DNA of 64,000 nucleotides from Neurospora tetrasperma FGSC 2508. Its lineage: Eukaryota > Ascomycota > Sordariomycetes > Sordariales > Sordariaceae. This document shows positions 49,020 through 61,500 of this stretch, piece after piece. The position numbers and the translations under genes are program-made. The DNA is taken from the NCBI RefSeq assembly GCF_000213175.1, contig NW_009799179.1, forward strand, positions 8,998,480 through 9,062,479, given 5' to 3'. Below the pieces are notes generated by a model that was not told the origin of the DNA, did not search any database, and saw only the letters and a program-made list of their open reading frames with translations. Each line of letters begins with the position of its first letter. The stretch's first letter is position 1.

Positions 49020-50170
49020 GGCTGTGCGGTAGAGCTCTGGAAGGGATGAGCGTGTAGGATCGGATGAGTCCGTCGTAATGTCGTTTTTGAATGGGATATA
49101 CGATAACCTTCTTCCACCCAAATGACGACTAGAGAAACTAAGAGAGGAAGGAAAAAGTTCAAGACACAAGACGAGCTTGAGACGGTCGAGTTGCTCTAGG
49201 AGGGCTGACGAATCGAAGTTCAGTAATGCCGTTAATAGTGGGCAAGAGTGGAGACATCAGCCGTTCTCTTTTTGTTAGTGCGGGCTTCTTCCTTTGCCAA
49301 TCCAATGAACCTTTCGCACTTTCGACTTCAGTTGTAATCCTAAAGCATTTTCACTCGGCGCGCGCTTGGTTCGCCCTTCACGTGCGACGAAGGAATGCCA
49401 GAGTTGTTGGTTAATAAATCACTACTCAGTGGTTGTTTTCTTTGTCATAAATTGGACCATTCGAAGTGAGTCTCTTGTCGATTTGTTTTCCCGTCCAAGA
49501 ATATGTACGCGGGGCGTCTGTATGGGAACTTGAAGGTGTTGGAGATCATCGGCGTCTGAAGTCCTGTGATATCTAAGGACTCCAAGACACCTCCACATGA
49601 AACCCTGGAGCAATTCATAGTAGTCACTGGCGTCTATTTCAAGCCGGGAACAGGAGAATATCCAACAATGCCTGGCATCCGCATCGATGTTCGTTGTTGC
49701 TTCAGAGAGAGACGTCGTTCCTGCCTGCGATGATGACACAATCAAGAGGAATTGGTGGGGCAGTCTCGGCGGGGTGCCCGATGTTTGGTGTTTTTTTTTT
49801 GGGCAGGCACGTTCACTGCACGCCCTCGTTGACAGCAGCAATGACCCTGGGCCAAGGGGGGTCACAAAGTGCACGGACCACACCTTAATGGTTCACCGAC
49901 TTGCTTGGCGCAAAAGTTACAAACCGGCAGAAAAAAAAAAGTTCACTTCGAGGTCAGATAACAGAAGATCCGAGTCGCAGAGCGTGCAGGACCCCGCCGA
50001 CAACATACCAAGAGGAGAGAAGAGCTCAAACACCCAGCAGAGACCGGCTTCTTTTGGACGATACTGAGGTTGGCCGCTCTGAGGCTCGACGCCCACCCAT
50101 ACCCGCACCCGCACCCGGGCCCCCCTCCTTCTCTTCCACCTAGTAGGACCCAACAACAACATCAGCCATC
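49020..50170. promoter_or_regulatory. Divergent promoter region of npt1 and utp4
   Basis: 1.15 kb between two head-to-head genes. No ORF is convincing. A T10 run occurs at about 49792-49801 and an A10 run at about 49931. The last 120 bp before UTP4 are C-rich (CCCGCACCCGCACCCG) and pyrimidine-rich, typical of a leader. Confidence 0.55.
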
Positions 50171-52872
50171 ATGGATATTCACAGGTGTCGCTTCGTTCCC
50201 TATCCCGCTTCCGCCATCAACGCCGTCGCCTTTTCCCACTCCGCCCTCCCACCCGTCCCGGCCGGCAAGAAGAACCTCCAGAAGAACATCCAGGTGCGCC
50301 TTGCTGTTGGCCGCGCCAATGGCGACATCGAGATCTGGAACCCCCTCAATGGCTCTTGGCACCAGGAGCTGTTGATCCCCGGCGGCAATGACCGGAGTAT
50401 CGACGGCCTGGTCTGGGTTACCGACCCCGACGAGGAAATGGCCGACGGCAAGATCATCCACGGCAAGTCACGTCTGTTCAGTGTCGGTTACACCAACACA
50501 ATCACCGAATGGGACCTCGAAAAGGCCCGCGCAAAGAAGCACGCGAGCGGCCAGCACGGCGAGATCTGGTGCCTCGGCGTTCAGCCCCCTTCCTCCGACC
50601 TCCACGCCCCAAGAAAGCTCGTCGCCGGCACTGTCGACGGCAATCTCGTCATGTACTCGATCGAAGATGGTGACCTCAAGTTCCAGAAGAGCTTGATCAG
50701 GGCCCCTTCCAAGAAGGTCAAGATGGTCAGCATCTGCTTTCAGTCCAGAAATGTTGTCATTGTCGGCTGCTCCAACAGCACCATTTGCGCCTACGACATT
50801 CGAAACGGCTCGCTTCTCCAACAAATGACCCTCGGTTCCGACCACTCCTCGGCCTCCAAGAACATTATTGTCTGGTCCGTCAAGTGCCTCCCGAACGGCG
50901 ACATCGTCTCTGGTGACTCGACTGGCCAGGTGTGCATTTGGGACGGCAAGACCTATACCCAAGCCCAAAGGATACAAAGCCATACCCAGGACGTCTTGTG
51001 CCTGGCTGTCAGTGCTGATGGCAGGAGGATTGTGTCGGGTGGCATGGACAGACGGACGGCCCTGTACGAGCCGGTTGCTGGACAACCCGGTCGCTGGTCC
51101 AAGGCCTTCCACAGAAGGTATCATGGCCATGACGTCAAGACCATGGCCTCTTTCGAGGGCAAGGGCATGAGTGTCGTAGTTTCTGGAGGTTAGTCACATT
51201 GCTGACATTGTTCCCCTCTTCGTTTCATACTAACACTTCTCCTATTACAGGCCCTGATGCCAGCCCCGTTGTCATGCCCCTCCGTGCGGCAGGCAAGGAA
51301 TTCCACCGTACTCTCCCCCATCTTCCGCAGACCGTCAATGTCAAGAGCGCATCCAAGGCACGGTTCGTTGTCAGCTGGTGGGACAACGAGGTTCGCATCT
51401 GGCATCTCTCCAGCCCGTCGCGCGATCTCTTGAACGGTGCTGTCGCCACCACCGACCTGCGCAAGACACGGAAACTTATTGCCCAGATTTACGTCAAGGG
51501 CGATCACAACATTACCTCGGCCGCCATCAGCGAGGATGGTACCTTCCTTGTCGCGTCTACTGCTACCGATATCAAGGCGTTCCAGCTCGATATCAGCGAT
51601 TCGCAACAACTCAAGATTAAGAAGGTCGAGGTTGCGAGCGCTGGTCACGGAGCTATGAAGGTGGAGATCTCTCCCGACAGGCGTTGGATGTCCTGGGTCG
51701 AGAGCGGCAGCAATGTAATGGCGGCGGAAATCACCGTGAACGAGGACGGATACGCCGTTTCTGCTCCCTCCAAGCTGCGCCGCCTCCACCGGCAAATCCC
51801 GAAAAACATCCTTCTTGGTGGTCTTGGTACCTACGACCGAAACGTTACACAAATGGTCTTCTCCCCTGACAGCAAAATGCTCAGTGTCGCTGATATCGCC
51901 GGATGGATCGATACCTGGGTATTACGCGTCCCAGGAGAGGAGATAAATGGCACAAAGGGCGAGGCTGACGACGCTTCCTCGAGCGACTCTTCAGATGACG
52001 AGGAAGATGATCAGAAGGATGCTACGAGTGAGCGCTGGGTACGCAACCCCAACGCAGCCCTTATTCCCAAGCTGGACTCGGCTCCTGTTGTTCTCTCCTT
52101 CTCCAAGACTTCCCGCCAGGAGGGCGAAGACTACACCCTCTTGGCCATCACGACATTAAAACAAGTTCTTATTTTCAACCCTCTCCGCGGCTCTCTAGCA
52201 GACTGGTCTCGCCGGAACACCTATGCCAAGCTCCCGGAGCAACTCCGTGTCACGAGGGATTTGGTCAAGGGTGTTGTATGGCAAGGCCCACGAGTCTGGA
52301 TCTACGGTATTTCCTTTCTCTTCATGTTGGACCTTTCTCAAGATCTGGATAGCCAAGATGCCAGTGCTCTTTCCAAGCAAAAATCCAGCCTAAAGCGGAA
52401 GAGGGATGGTAAAGAGAATGGCGCAGGCGGCAAGATGGACCACCAGAACGCACTTGCCCCCCATAAGATTAGGGCGGCTGTTGCCGGACAGGACGGCGCC
52501 ACTGAGTGGGTGGATGTCGAGATGGCAGATGCCGATGATCAGAAGGGTGCTGCCAGCAGCGGAGTCGAGGATGAGGACGACGACTATGACGAGGATATGG
52601 AGGGCGGCGAGCTCCAGCGCCTACGCGACGGCGAAGCGGGCAGAGAGGAGCAAAAGAAGGATTCAGTGAAGCAGAAGGCCAAGTGGTGGCATACGTATCA
52701 GTACCGACCCATTCTAGGCATCGTACCTCTTGACGGCGAAACGGTGGAGGAATCCAACGGAGCGTCGGAGGGCATTCCGATCCCGCCGCTCGAGGTTGCC
52801 CTTGTCGAGAGGCCGAGCTGGGATTGTGAAGTACCCCCGAGATACTTTTCAAATGGTGAGCGGGAGAGGTAA
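50171..52872 (+). CDS. utp4: U3 snoRNP / SSU-processome WD40 protein UTP4 (Cirhin)
   Basis: Two exons (50171-51188, 51251-52872; intron 62 bp) give 879 aa. UTP4 is a nucleolar t-UTP subunit needed for pre-rRNA transcription and 18S processing. The start MDIHRCRFVPYPASAINAVA is the expected family beginning. WD40 blades run through the protein: NGDIEIWNP, TITEWDLEKA, DGNLVMYSIEDGD, VGCSNSTICAYDIRNGS, DIVSGDSTGQVCIWDGKT, SADGRRIVSGGMDRR, then after the intron DNEVRIWHL, MVFSPDSKMLSVADIAGWID and others. Acidic, disordered inserts (SSSDSSDDEEDDQKD near residue 590 and DEDDDYDEDMEGG near 790) and a basic KRKRDGKE patch are typical of nucleolar proteins. The C-terminus (YQYRPILGIVPL, PSWDCEVPPRYF) is conserved-looking and complete. 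Confidence 0.93.
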
Positions 52873-55800
52873 TTGTAGGAAGCATGCATATGGCATGAGG
52901 TGTCACATATGAAGGGGCCTTGGTCGGCGAATAAGGCCGTAGAGGTTAGCATATACCGCAAAATCGGAGTTACACGTATGTAATCGCAACTGAGCATGTC
53001 ATTTTGCCTGGGTAGATCAAGAGTTGGGTTTCAAAGATATCATCACACTGAGGCTTACACATGAGTCCTATTCCTGTGTCTTGATACACCATGCTACCTT
53101 GGGCCGGTGGGCATCAAGAAGACACCGAGCACTGGGACCGATGGTGAAGCACCTGGTTTTATTGGTGCCGACATTCGGAGGTTGTCCATGCTCCTAGGGT
53201 TGCACGGTTGTTATAAATTTCACATGTACATGCAAAGACCACCAAGATCTTGCCAAAGCATTTATCCTATCCTGTCTTACGCCATGCACTAAACCGGTCT
53301 CACCACTCGCTTTGGGATGCATGCGCGATGTGAGTCGCGGGCACCTGTACGAAAATTCCGATGAGGTCTGAACAACCAATAGCAAATTATTCCAATTACG
53401 AACCATTCGCTGCGTATGCTCCCGTTAGCTCTATCTGTAAAGTCTTTTCAACAGTCAACAATCACGTTGTCGTTGAAAGTGGAGTTAGTGGTGTAGACTC
53501 GAGAGGGGACACTGCAGCGGAGAAGGCCCGGGAACTGGGGCGCCGCGTAAGCACCACTTGTTGGGGACGCGCCGTGCTCATGCCTGTACAGGCCTGGGTA
53601 CACACACTCAAGAGAGCAGCAAAAAAGAAAGGATGACTAGTTCAAAGGTATCATCCGAACACAAGGACGACCGCTGTGAGTAGTTTGGGGGTATGTGACA
53701 TTTTGATCCAATTCGCAATGCGTCTGGATTCGGGAAAAGGGAAGTTCACCAGCTGCGGCGAGCGAGAGGCAACATTGTGACGGAAAAGGGATCGGACGGA
53801 TTGAGGCGATAAAAAGGTGGCAGTGGGGATCCCCCTTGGGGCGGGCGCAATTGGGTACATGAGGCTGAGCAGGCGAGAGCGTAAGCAAAAAGGGACTGGG
53901 ACTGCCTGGATTGAATTGTAGCGTACACAAGGTTACTACCTAGGTATGATCACCGCCCACGTCGTCGTCTCTCTTTTTTGCCTGATGTCTGAGACTGGAC
54001 TGACTATCTTTGGGATCGATCATTAAATGTGTTGGCAGAAAAAAAAGAAAGAAGAAAAGAAGAAAAAAAGTTGAAGCACATGACTACCTATGTTTTGCGA
54101 ACCATCCAACGCACGTATACGTTCCCAAGAGAGACAGATATCGTCCGCCGTCGGGTCGTGATCACCAAACTTTGACGGTTAGCGGTGTTGAGCTTCGTCA
54201 TCCTTCCCTGCATGGCTAGCGCGACTCTAGGCCGGTCCAGAGACCATTGGTCGCCCAGGTTGTTCTTGTTAGGGAGGTACGTCGACACAGCCAGGAAAGG
54301 TCTCCTTGAATTAAAGTTACTCCAGCCTGAGACTATGTGCGAGTACCTGTAGCCTGCCCTGCGAAGAGCGAGGTCCAGTTTGTCGCCTGCTGGGGGTCGT
54401 CGCGGATGGTTTTCGGAAGGGCCCCACTTACGGGAGGGCACCGACCAGCAAATATACGTCTCTGATTGGCCAGTACGTCAGTATACGCGCGTTCTGACCT
54501 GGCTCGCCTGGCTAGGTACCCCCCGAACCTCTCATTCTTCCCTCTCTGGCTCTTTCGAGTTTGTAGGTATTGAACGGGCGACGAGTTCTGTAGTGTAAAA
54601 AGGGCAGAGACACGTAAGACAGCTGAGGGGACCGTGAGTGCGACCATGGAGAAGTAGCGAACGACACCAGGGACTTTTCTTACACTACTACATACCATCC
54701 ATACCTCTACCTACTCCTGCCCATATCCTCTTCTTCTTGCTTTACTTCTTCCGTTCCGTTGCATCAAGATTCGGGCGGCATGCACTACTGCTGCTGAGAA
54801 GTAGGAGGTATAGCTGAGCCCAGCCACACCTAGAGGCGCGACGGAATTGCAGCGAGGTGTGTGTGTTTTCTGTGAAGAGGAAGTTACAACCTTCCATTCT
54901 TTCGCCTCGGTGCAAGTCTGTACACTCAATCAGTAATCGTTCCGTAGAGGTGAGCAAGCCCAAACCCCCAAACCACTCCTGCTGCACTTCGGTCCGGTTC
55001 ATACCCGACATCATCTCCTGTTATCTGTCATTTGTCTTTAATCTGCGCCTTCTCCATCGGGTACTTGGTGATCGCTGCATTTTCTCTGCATCTTCCAAGC
55101 TGACAGTTGCAGCAACATCAGGCCTACCTACCGACAGCAGTACCTACGAGGTGGATGCGCCAAGGGAGACGTCCGAAGCTTGTGAGTCCCAACTGAACTA
55201 CTATATCTTCTCGACGGCATCCCAGCCCATTCCGCTCATTCCTCCTCGACCGATTCTTCCCTTGCTTTCGCCTATCCATCAACAACCACATCGCTTCGCC
55301 CCTCGCTGGCCGACATGGCGCTAATACGATGCCTCCCTCTCTTAGCAAACATTCTCGCCATTCACTTGCTTACAACGCCGACCATTCGACTCTCCAAGCA
55401 CCTAGCGACGAGGCGCGACACCATTCCAAGTCTTCAAATTGCGCGAAACCCTTCATTGGGACCTTCAACAACATCGTCTCTACTAGTTTGATCGCCGACA
55501 TCACATCAGCGGATTCCAGCAGGGGGTTAACCACAGGGCAACCGTCCGCGCTGGTCTACCCATAGCTGTATGTCAATTCGCCTCATAGTCAGCCTCGAGC
55601 GCCAAGACGCGACGAAGCGAATGCTGACCATCCCGACAAGCGCTTACTCCCTAGAGTATTGAATCACCCTCGACTGGCGTTTACAACGACAATTCAAAAC
55701 TGGCAGCGAGATAGACGACCAGCAACACCGGCCGAAGAGCTCCCAAATCAAACAGGCGACACAGGCTAGCGGAAGCCGCGACCGAACATTATCAGTGACC
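52873..55800. other. Intergenic; 3' flank of utp4 and long leader region of png1
   Basis: No gene recognised in 2.9 kb. An A-rich patch lies at 54040-54070. From about 54990 to 55800 the plus strand is rich in C/T with many short upstream frames, for example a 78-codon ORF at 55329-55562. This may be a long png1 5' leader with upstream ORFs, but no transcript end can be read. Confidence 0.5.
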
Positions 55801-57122
55801 ATGGCAGGAAACAATTCAGGGGGTGGGAGTTACCCATTAGACGACCATGTGAAAAGCGTGGCACGCGATCTACAGCACAGGTTTGCGCAGATGTCAAACC
55901 GGGATCAGAAATTCGACCTACATGTCATACCCGATCTTCTTTCACAACCAGTAGTCCCCGAGCCGCCCGCGCAAGACGACAAGGAGGCCCAGAATTTCGA
56001 AAAATACCTAATAGCAATGTCTCATATACCCCTAAACTACGAGAATCCCGGCCTGCTCGACGAGGCGTTACAGCAAATCCCACTCGATAGGTTATCGCAG
56101 GAGGCAGAAGAGGAGGTGGAACTTTTCCAAGCGAAAGCCGCAAGCCTGGGAAAATCAAAACCGGAATGGAGTCATCAAGAGTGTATGGTTAGGGCCCTGC
56201 TCAGGTACGTTTCTGTCTCCTGTCTGGCTTCCATGTCATGATGGATGTTTGTCTGTTTCTTGCGCCAGCTAACTCGTGACTACACAGGTGGTTTCGCCGA
56301 TCATTCTTCACCTTTGTGAATAATCCTCCATGTTCCGAATGCTTGTCGCCCACGAACAAAATCCGTAACGTTGCGCCTACACCAGAGGAAAGAGCCCATA
56401 GTGCGACATGGGTCGAGCTGTATGCGTGCGTAACCTGTGGGGCATATGAACGATTCCCACGATATACGGAGGCATGGCAATTACTACGAGTAAAGCGTGG
56501 AAGGGCTGGCGACTTCGCCAACGTCTTCACCATGCTTTGCCGAGCTCTTGACATCCGAGCTCGCTGGGTGTGGTGCCAGGAAGACTACCTGTGGACCGAA
56601 ATTTACTCTGAGCATCAACAACGATGGGTTCACGTCGACAGTTGCGAAGAGGCTTGGGATATGCCCCACATGTACTATAAGAACTGGGGGAAAAAGATGT
56701 CCTACGTTATTGCCTTTTCTCGCGAGGGCGCGGTCGACGTTACCAGGCGGTACGTAGGGTCACCGGACGCCCTGCTCCCACGGACACGCTGCTCCGAAGG
56801 CGTCCTCAAGTTCATCATGGAGGAAATCACCAACCTGCATCGGCCAAAGTACGCCCCGGACGGAGAGACCCGCCTGCGGCTCTATCGGGAAGATGTAGCC
56901 GAAGACGTGCAGCTTCGTTCGTTGTGGTCGGCTACCCTGGAACAGAGTCGGAGGTTGAAGGCGGCCGCTGCGGCTGCTGCTCGGGGTGGCCGCAGTAGCC
57001 CCGACAACAAGAGCGGCGCCAACATGATGGGCTCGCCAGCGACGGGCGACATCAAACGACCCATCCCTGAGGATGCACCTGTTCCTGATGTCCCTTCACT
57101 CTGGCCGACGTATGGACCTTGA
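55801..57122 (+). CDS. png1: PNG1, peptide:N-glycanase homologue with degenerate catalytic triad
   Basis: Two exons (55801-56204, 56288-57122; intron 83 bp) give 412 aa; the ATG lies in a good CCATGG context. PNGases are cytosolic transglutaminase-fold enzymes that remove N-glycans from misfolded glycoproteins. The fold is intact: WFRRSFFTFVNNPPCSEC and ELYACVTCGAYERFPRY keep the two zinc CxxC pairs, then WTEIYS, RWVHVDSCEEAWD, GWGKKMSYVIAF-like NWGKKMSYVIAF, DVTRRYV. However, the catalytic Cys of GRCGEWAN is replaced by Ala208 (GRAGDFAN) and the catalytic His of DHVW by Tyr235 (EDYLW); only Asp252 of the triad remains. Hydrolase activity is therefore not expected. From memory, the Neurospora orthologue is reported to act in cell polarity without deglycosylation. 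The C-terminus is Ala-rich and disordered. Confidence 0.93.
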
Positions 57123-58506
57123 CGGCATGGTATTTGTTCGGACACATCTTGAATAGATAGCAGTCATCATTTTCACGTCGTTTAATACCCCCTCCCCCGT
57201 TTTATCAGAAGGAAAGGAGGCATGCAATGTCATCAATCTTTTGTTTGTTATATATTATACATATACCCTTTGTCATGTCATGTTCAAGAAAGATTCATGT
57301 GGATTTATTCGGAGGGAGGCATTAAGACTACTTGGTAGTGATGGGTTGGAAAAGTTGCGCCCTTGGGGCTTTTGGGCTGGAGTAGGGAGTTTCTCGAGAC
57401 TTGTGGGAATTTTTAGGCACATATGATGAGTGAGGGCCTAATCAAATTTTTGAACTACCAGCCTCTGTGTATCATGCTGTTCAAAATTTCACGATTGCTC
57501 GCGTATGACTTGATAGACAGCATGATCGTGCCCATTTCCCAGCCCGTGTTGTTGATTTAGGGTGCGCCAAAGCCCAGATCTTTGCTTGTTAGGTATGCTT
57601 TACGAAACTACGAACTGCACTTCCCGGATCCGGGTCCCACAAGAAAAGTCCAAACATACTGATCTGAACAAAGCCGCTCCAAACAAACACTGCAAGGACA
57701 AGCGGCGGGGGTGGTTGGTCTTTGTTCCGCTACCTTCTTCCAAAGATCGAACAAACAAAAGACGATGACGGAAGCTGACGCACAAAGAGACTGGAGCCGT
57801 TGGGACATGGGGGAATTTACATGATTTCGTGAAGGGACAATGGATGGGTACTATGGGCTTGGCGATAATGGATTTTGGGAGAAGAATGGAGGACAGGTGG
57901 AAAAACAAGCTACGTAACTACGGGGGTTTTTCGGAGCGGGAGTGATTGCAGTCTAGCCACTTGAGAGAGGATTTAGGTATGGAGTTGGTCCGCACCTGGT
58001 GAGTATTTATCTAGTGGCTTTTCAAATTTTTAAATTTTTTTTATTTTTTTTTATTTTTTTTTTTTGGGTTAGTTGAAGGTCTGGTCCAAGCAGTGACACT
58101 CCTCAAAACCATGATGAGTTTATGTTTCCCAGTTCGATGTATTTTGGTGGTGACTTGGAGGAGTGTCACTGGGCTGTTCCATGATTGAGTATTTCTAGGG
58201 GGTTCAACTCTCCAATATCCACAACTGGAACTTGACGGAAACGATGTCTTAAAAGATAAATCTCGGATATTCAAGGAAACATCAGAAGCAGGATATATCA
58301 AAGTACACAAAAACCCAGTGAGAGAACCTAGTGACAGGTAACTACATTAGCAGAACCTTCAAACCTGGAAACGCCGCATCGCCTGCCCCGTTGTCAGCTC
58401 CCCTTACACCACAATCCAACAGGAACCCATCCTCATACACTCCGAGTCCATGTATGTACCATGTATCCAAAAAGAAAAAACCCCAAATCCCAAAGAAAAC
58501 ATATAA
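57123..58506. other. Intergenic between convergent png1 and the 1,185-aa gene
   Basis: No gene. Contains 3' flanks of both genes, a T-rich tract at about 58028-58064, and a 14-bp perfect inverted repeat (58091-58104 and 58158-58171) around a 53-nt spacer. Confidence 0.6.
58091..58171. repeat. Perfect 14-bp inverted repeat (stem-loop potential)
   Basis: CAGTGACACTCCTC at 58091-58104 is the exact reverse complement of GAGGAGTGTCACTG at 58158-58171, with a 53-nt spacer. It is placed in the convergent 3' region, next to a T-rich tract. It could be an RNA hairpin in a 3' UTR or a relic of a small inverted-repeat element. Confidence 0.7.
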
Positions 58507-61500
58507 CTAAACATCCTGCTCAACCTCCTCCATCCTCGATTTCTCCACCTCCTTCATCAGCTCCTTCACATCCACCATCTCCAACGCATACCCTTGTTCA
58601 TGCGCATCTCGTCTTAGTTGATCCGGATTCCAACTCCTAACCACCACGCCCTTGGCGAGATCATCCAGCTTCGGCCGGACTCTCCTTTCATCCACCGGCA
58701 CGTCGGCAGCAGGAACATCGCCATCTTTGTCGTTGGAAAAGGGGTTAAGCAGTGTGCCGATAGCTTGGGACCAGGTGCGTTTGCGTCTGTTTTCGGCGGA
58801 GGGCGGGGATAGGCCGAGGGCTGTTGGTGTTCTTTGTTAGTTATCGATATACGATATATAGACAACCAAAAGAAAAGGGGGGTGGGAGGAAGAACACACA
58901 CAAAAAAAAAAAAAGAAACAAGACGGGAAAAAAAAAAAAAAAAAAAAAAAAGAAAGATTACAAGACATACCCCTATAAGCAGTCTCCGTCATGCTGTCCT
59001 CCACCCTCCACGCCTGCCTCACCGTATCCCCCACCGGATATATCGCCGGCCCCCTCTTCATCTTGACTTTTTCATCTTCACCAAACCTTCTCAGCTTCGG
59101 CCTCCTATACCTTTCGGAAATCGGATCTTCTGCCACGGGATCATACACCATCTTGGGATCCACATCATTACCCTCCTTGATTTTTCTTTCGGTCTCCTCC
59201 GAAGTGTACCCGACCCCCAAAGGCCAGCGGTCTAGACGCCAGTATTGGAATGACTTTTTACTCTTGGCTGCTCCTTCTTCTCCTCCTTCTCCTCCTTGTT
59301 GTTGTAAACGAGCAGAAGCAAATTCCCACGACACATCCCTCTTCCTCACCGTCATATGCCTAACCTCCCCCGTCTCCGGATCAGGTCCGTAATAAACCAC
59401 TTCTCTCCCAGGGACAAGCATGGACAGGTTACAGATGGACTCCTCGAGCAATTTGCGCTTGACCACGGCAAAGGCTTCGGTCTCGGTCATTCCTTCCCCG
59501 GTGTAATCTCTGGGAGACAAGCGTTGGATAAGTTGCTGCAACGAAATCAGACCCTCGTCCTTGCCAAAAGCGTGTTGAATCTCGGTCTTGCACTCCGCTT
59601 CAAAAGTAGTCAGGCTTTCGGTCAGATACTCGGCTGGGACCGGTTGCGGTTTCAAGCGGCCCTGTTCGGCGCGCTCCTGGTTGAGCATGTAGATGGTGTA
59701 ACCCAGCCTAAACCCGAGAGCCATGAAGAAATTCCAGACGGGGGATTGCGGGTCGGTAAGCTCTTGCGAGCGGTCAATTCCGGGACAAAGGATCTGCTGC
59801 CAGGTCGAGATGTACCCCAAGTTGTAGCCCGGTTTCTCGCGGTGCGCGGTGGGGCCGGGCCAGATGACGCGGTTCTCGGGAAAGTATTTGTCCAAAGGCC
59901 GCATGACGACGCCGTAGCAGCTGGGGTCGAGCTGGAATCGGACGTGCCCCGTGTCGGCGAGTCGGTCGAGCCAGGCCATGGCGTCGTATGGGTGGAAGAC
60001 GACTTTATCGACGGGGGCGCCCTCGCGGCCGGCGTTGACTTTTGCGAGGAGCTCCTCGACCGTCACTTGGGCGTCCGCGTCGGCAAAGAGCGAGTCCGGG
60101 TCCCGGTCGTCGAGAATCTTTTGTACGCGCCGCGCAAAGATGTGGAAGATCTTGTATTTCTCCTTCGGCTCGTTGGGATAGAAGTTGTTGGGCTCCCAGT
60201 TGCCGTCGTTGACGGCCTCGGATGCGAGAAACTTGAGCCAAGGGATGTCCTCCTCTAGGTCGACGTAGCGGGGGGCTTTGCGAGGATGGGTCGTGCCGAC
60301 GATCTCGAGCTCATCACCGTGCAGGCGCACTTCGGCGGGCACGTCGTGGTTGTGGAACTCGCCCGAGAGGCCACGGTCGATCATGGCTTTGACTTCATCC
60401 AGAAGGAGACGTGGGGCGCGCCGCTGGGCGGCCGAGAGAAGCTGGTAGGTGATGTTGCACTGGTCTAGGATGTCTTGCTTTAGCTGGACGTCTGGGTCGA
60501 CCATGCGCCAGACGAACGGGCCGCCCGTAACGACGTTTTGGGGTAGTGTTACCCAACGACGATCTTGTCGGCGAAGAGCTTCGACGCGCTTCAAGGCCTT
60601 TTGGCGCAGATGCCTCAGGGACTCGAGATATTTGGGGATCTGGACAGTGAATGGCATGGTATCCGCCTGGGCTTGGATCTTCTCGTCTGGAATGCGGTGT
60701 GGTACGAACTGTACACCATCGGTGTCTCGAGTGATCTTCTGCAAAACCGCAGCGTCTATAGGAAGCTGAAGTGTGCGTAGAGGGCTGGCCATGTGTTCCT
60801 TCACACTCGTCTGATAAGCCCGCAACATCTGCTGCAGACCAGCACGACGGGCTCCTCGCTCTCTAGCAAAGCTCCTCGGGTCGTTGGGAAGGATGATGGT
60901 ATCATCAGCCAGAACCTTTGTGTTCGTGGTTAGATCGTTTCGAACCCAGCCGGCGTATTTGGATCCTGAGAACTTGACGAATGCCTCACTCTCCACCAGG
61001 GCGAGATTATTGTCTCCTTCATCGTCATGCCATACCTCTCGCTGGTCGTGTTTGAAGTCCTCAAACAGTTCATAGTTGCCGGGTTCGTCGATGAGCATGG
61101 TGTTGACAGGCTCAACGGGTCGAGGATATGTCGGTCGAGGCATCAGATCCCTTTTATCAGGAACAGGATTTGTCGATGGGATGGGCCAGTTATGGACGTC
61201 ACCAAGCCAGTTGAGGCGAGTTGACTTGAGGCTCCCCTTTGGCAGAGGGTTGATGATCAACGGTGTCGGCTGAGCATTGTAATAGTCAAAGATCTCATGC
61301 ACCCTGACCTTTTGGAGAGCATCAGCGTGCATCTTTTGGGTTTGTTGACTGGCATTCGCGAGCTGCCCCTTAGGATCCTCATCAGAAAGCCATTGGAGGT
61401 ATCGAACCGTCTCAGCAAATTTCGGGGCCCAGTTGAGATCACGATACATGTCTTCCTCGCAAAGCAGGTTGTTGACGTGTTCGAGTCGGACAGCCAGCGG

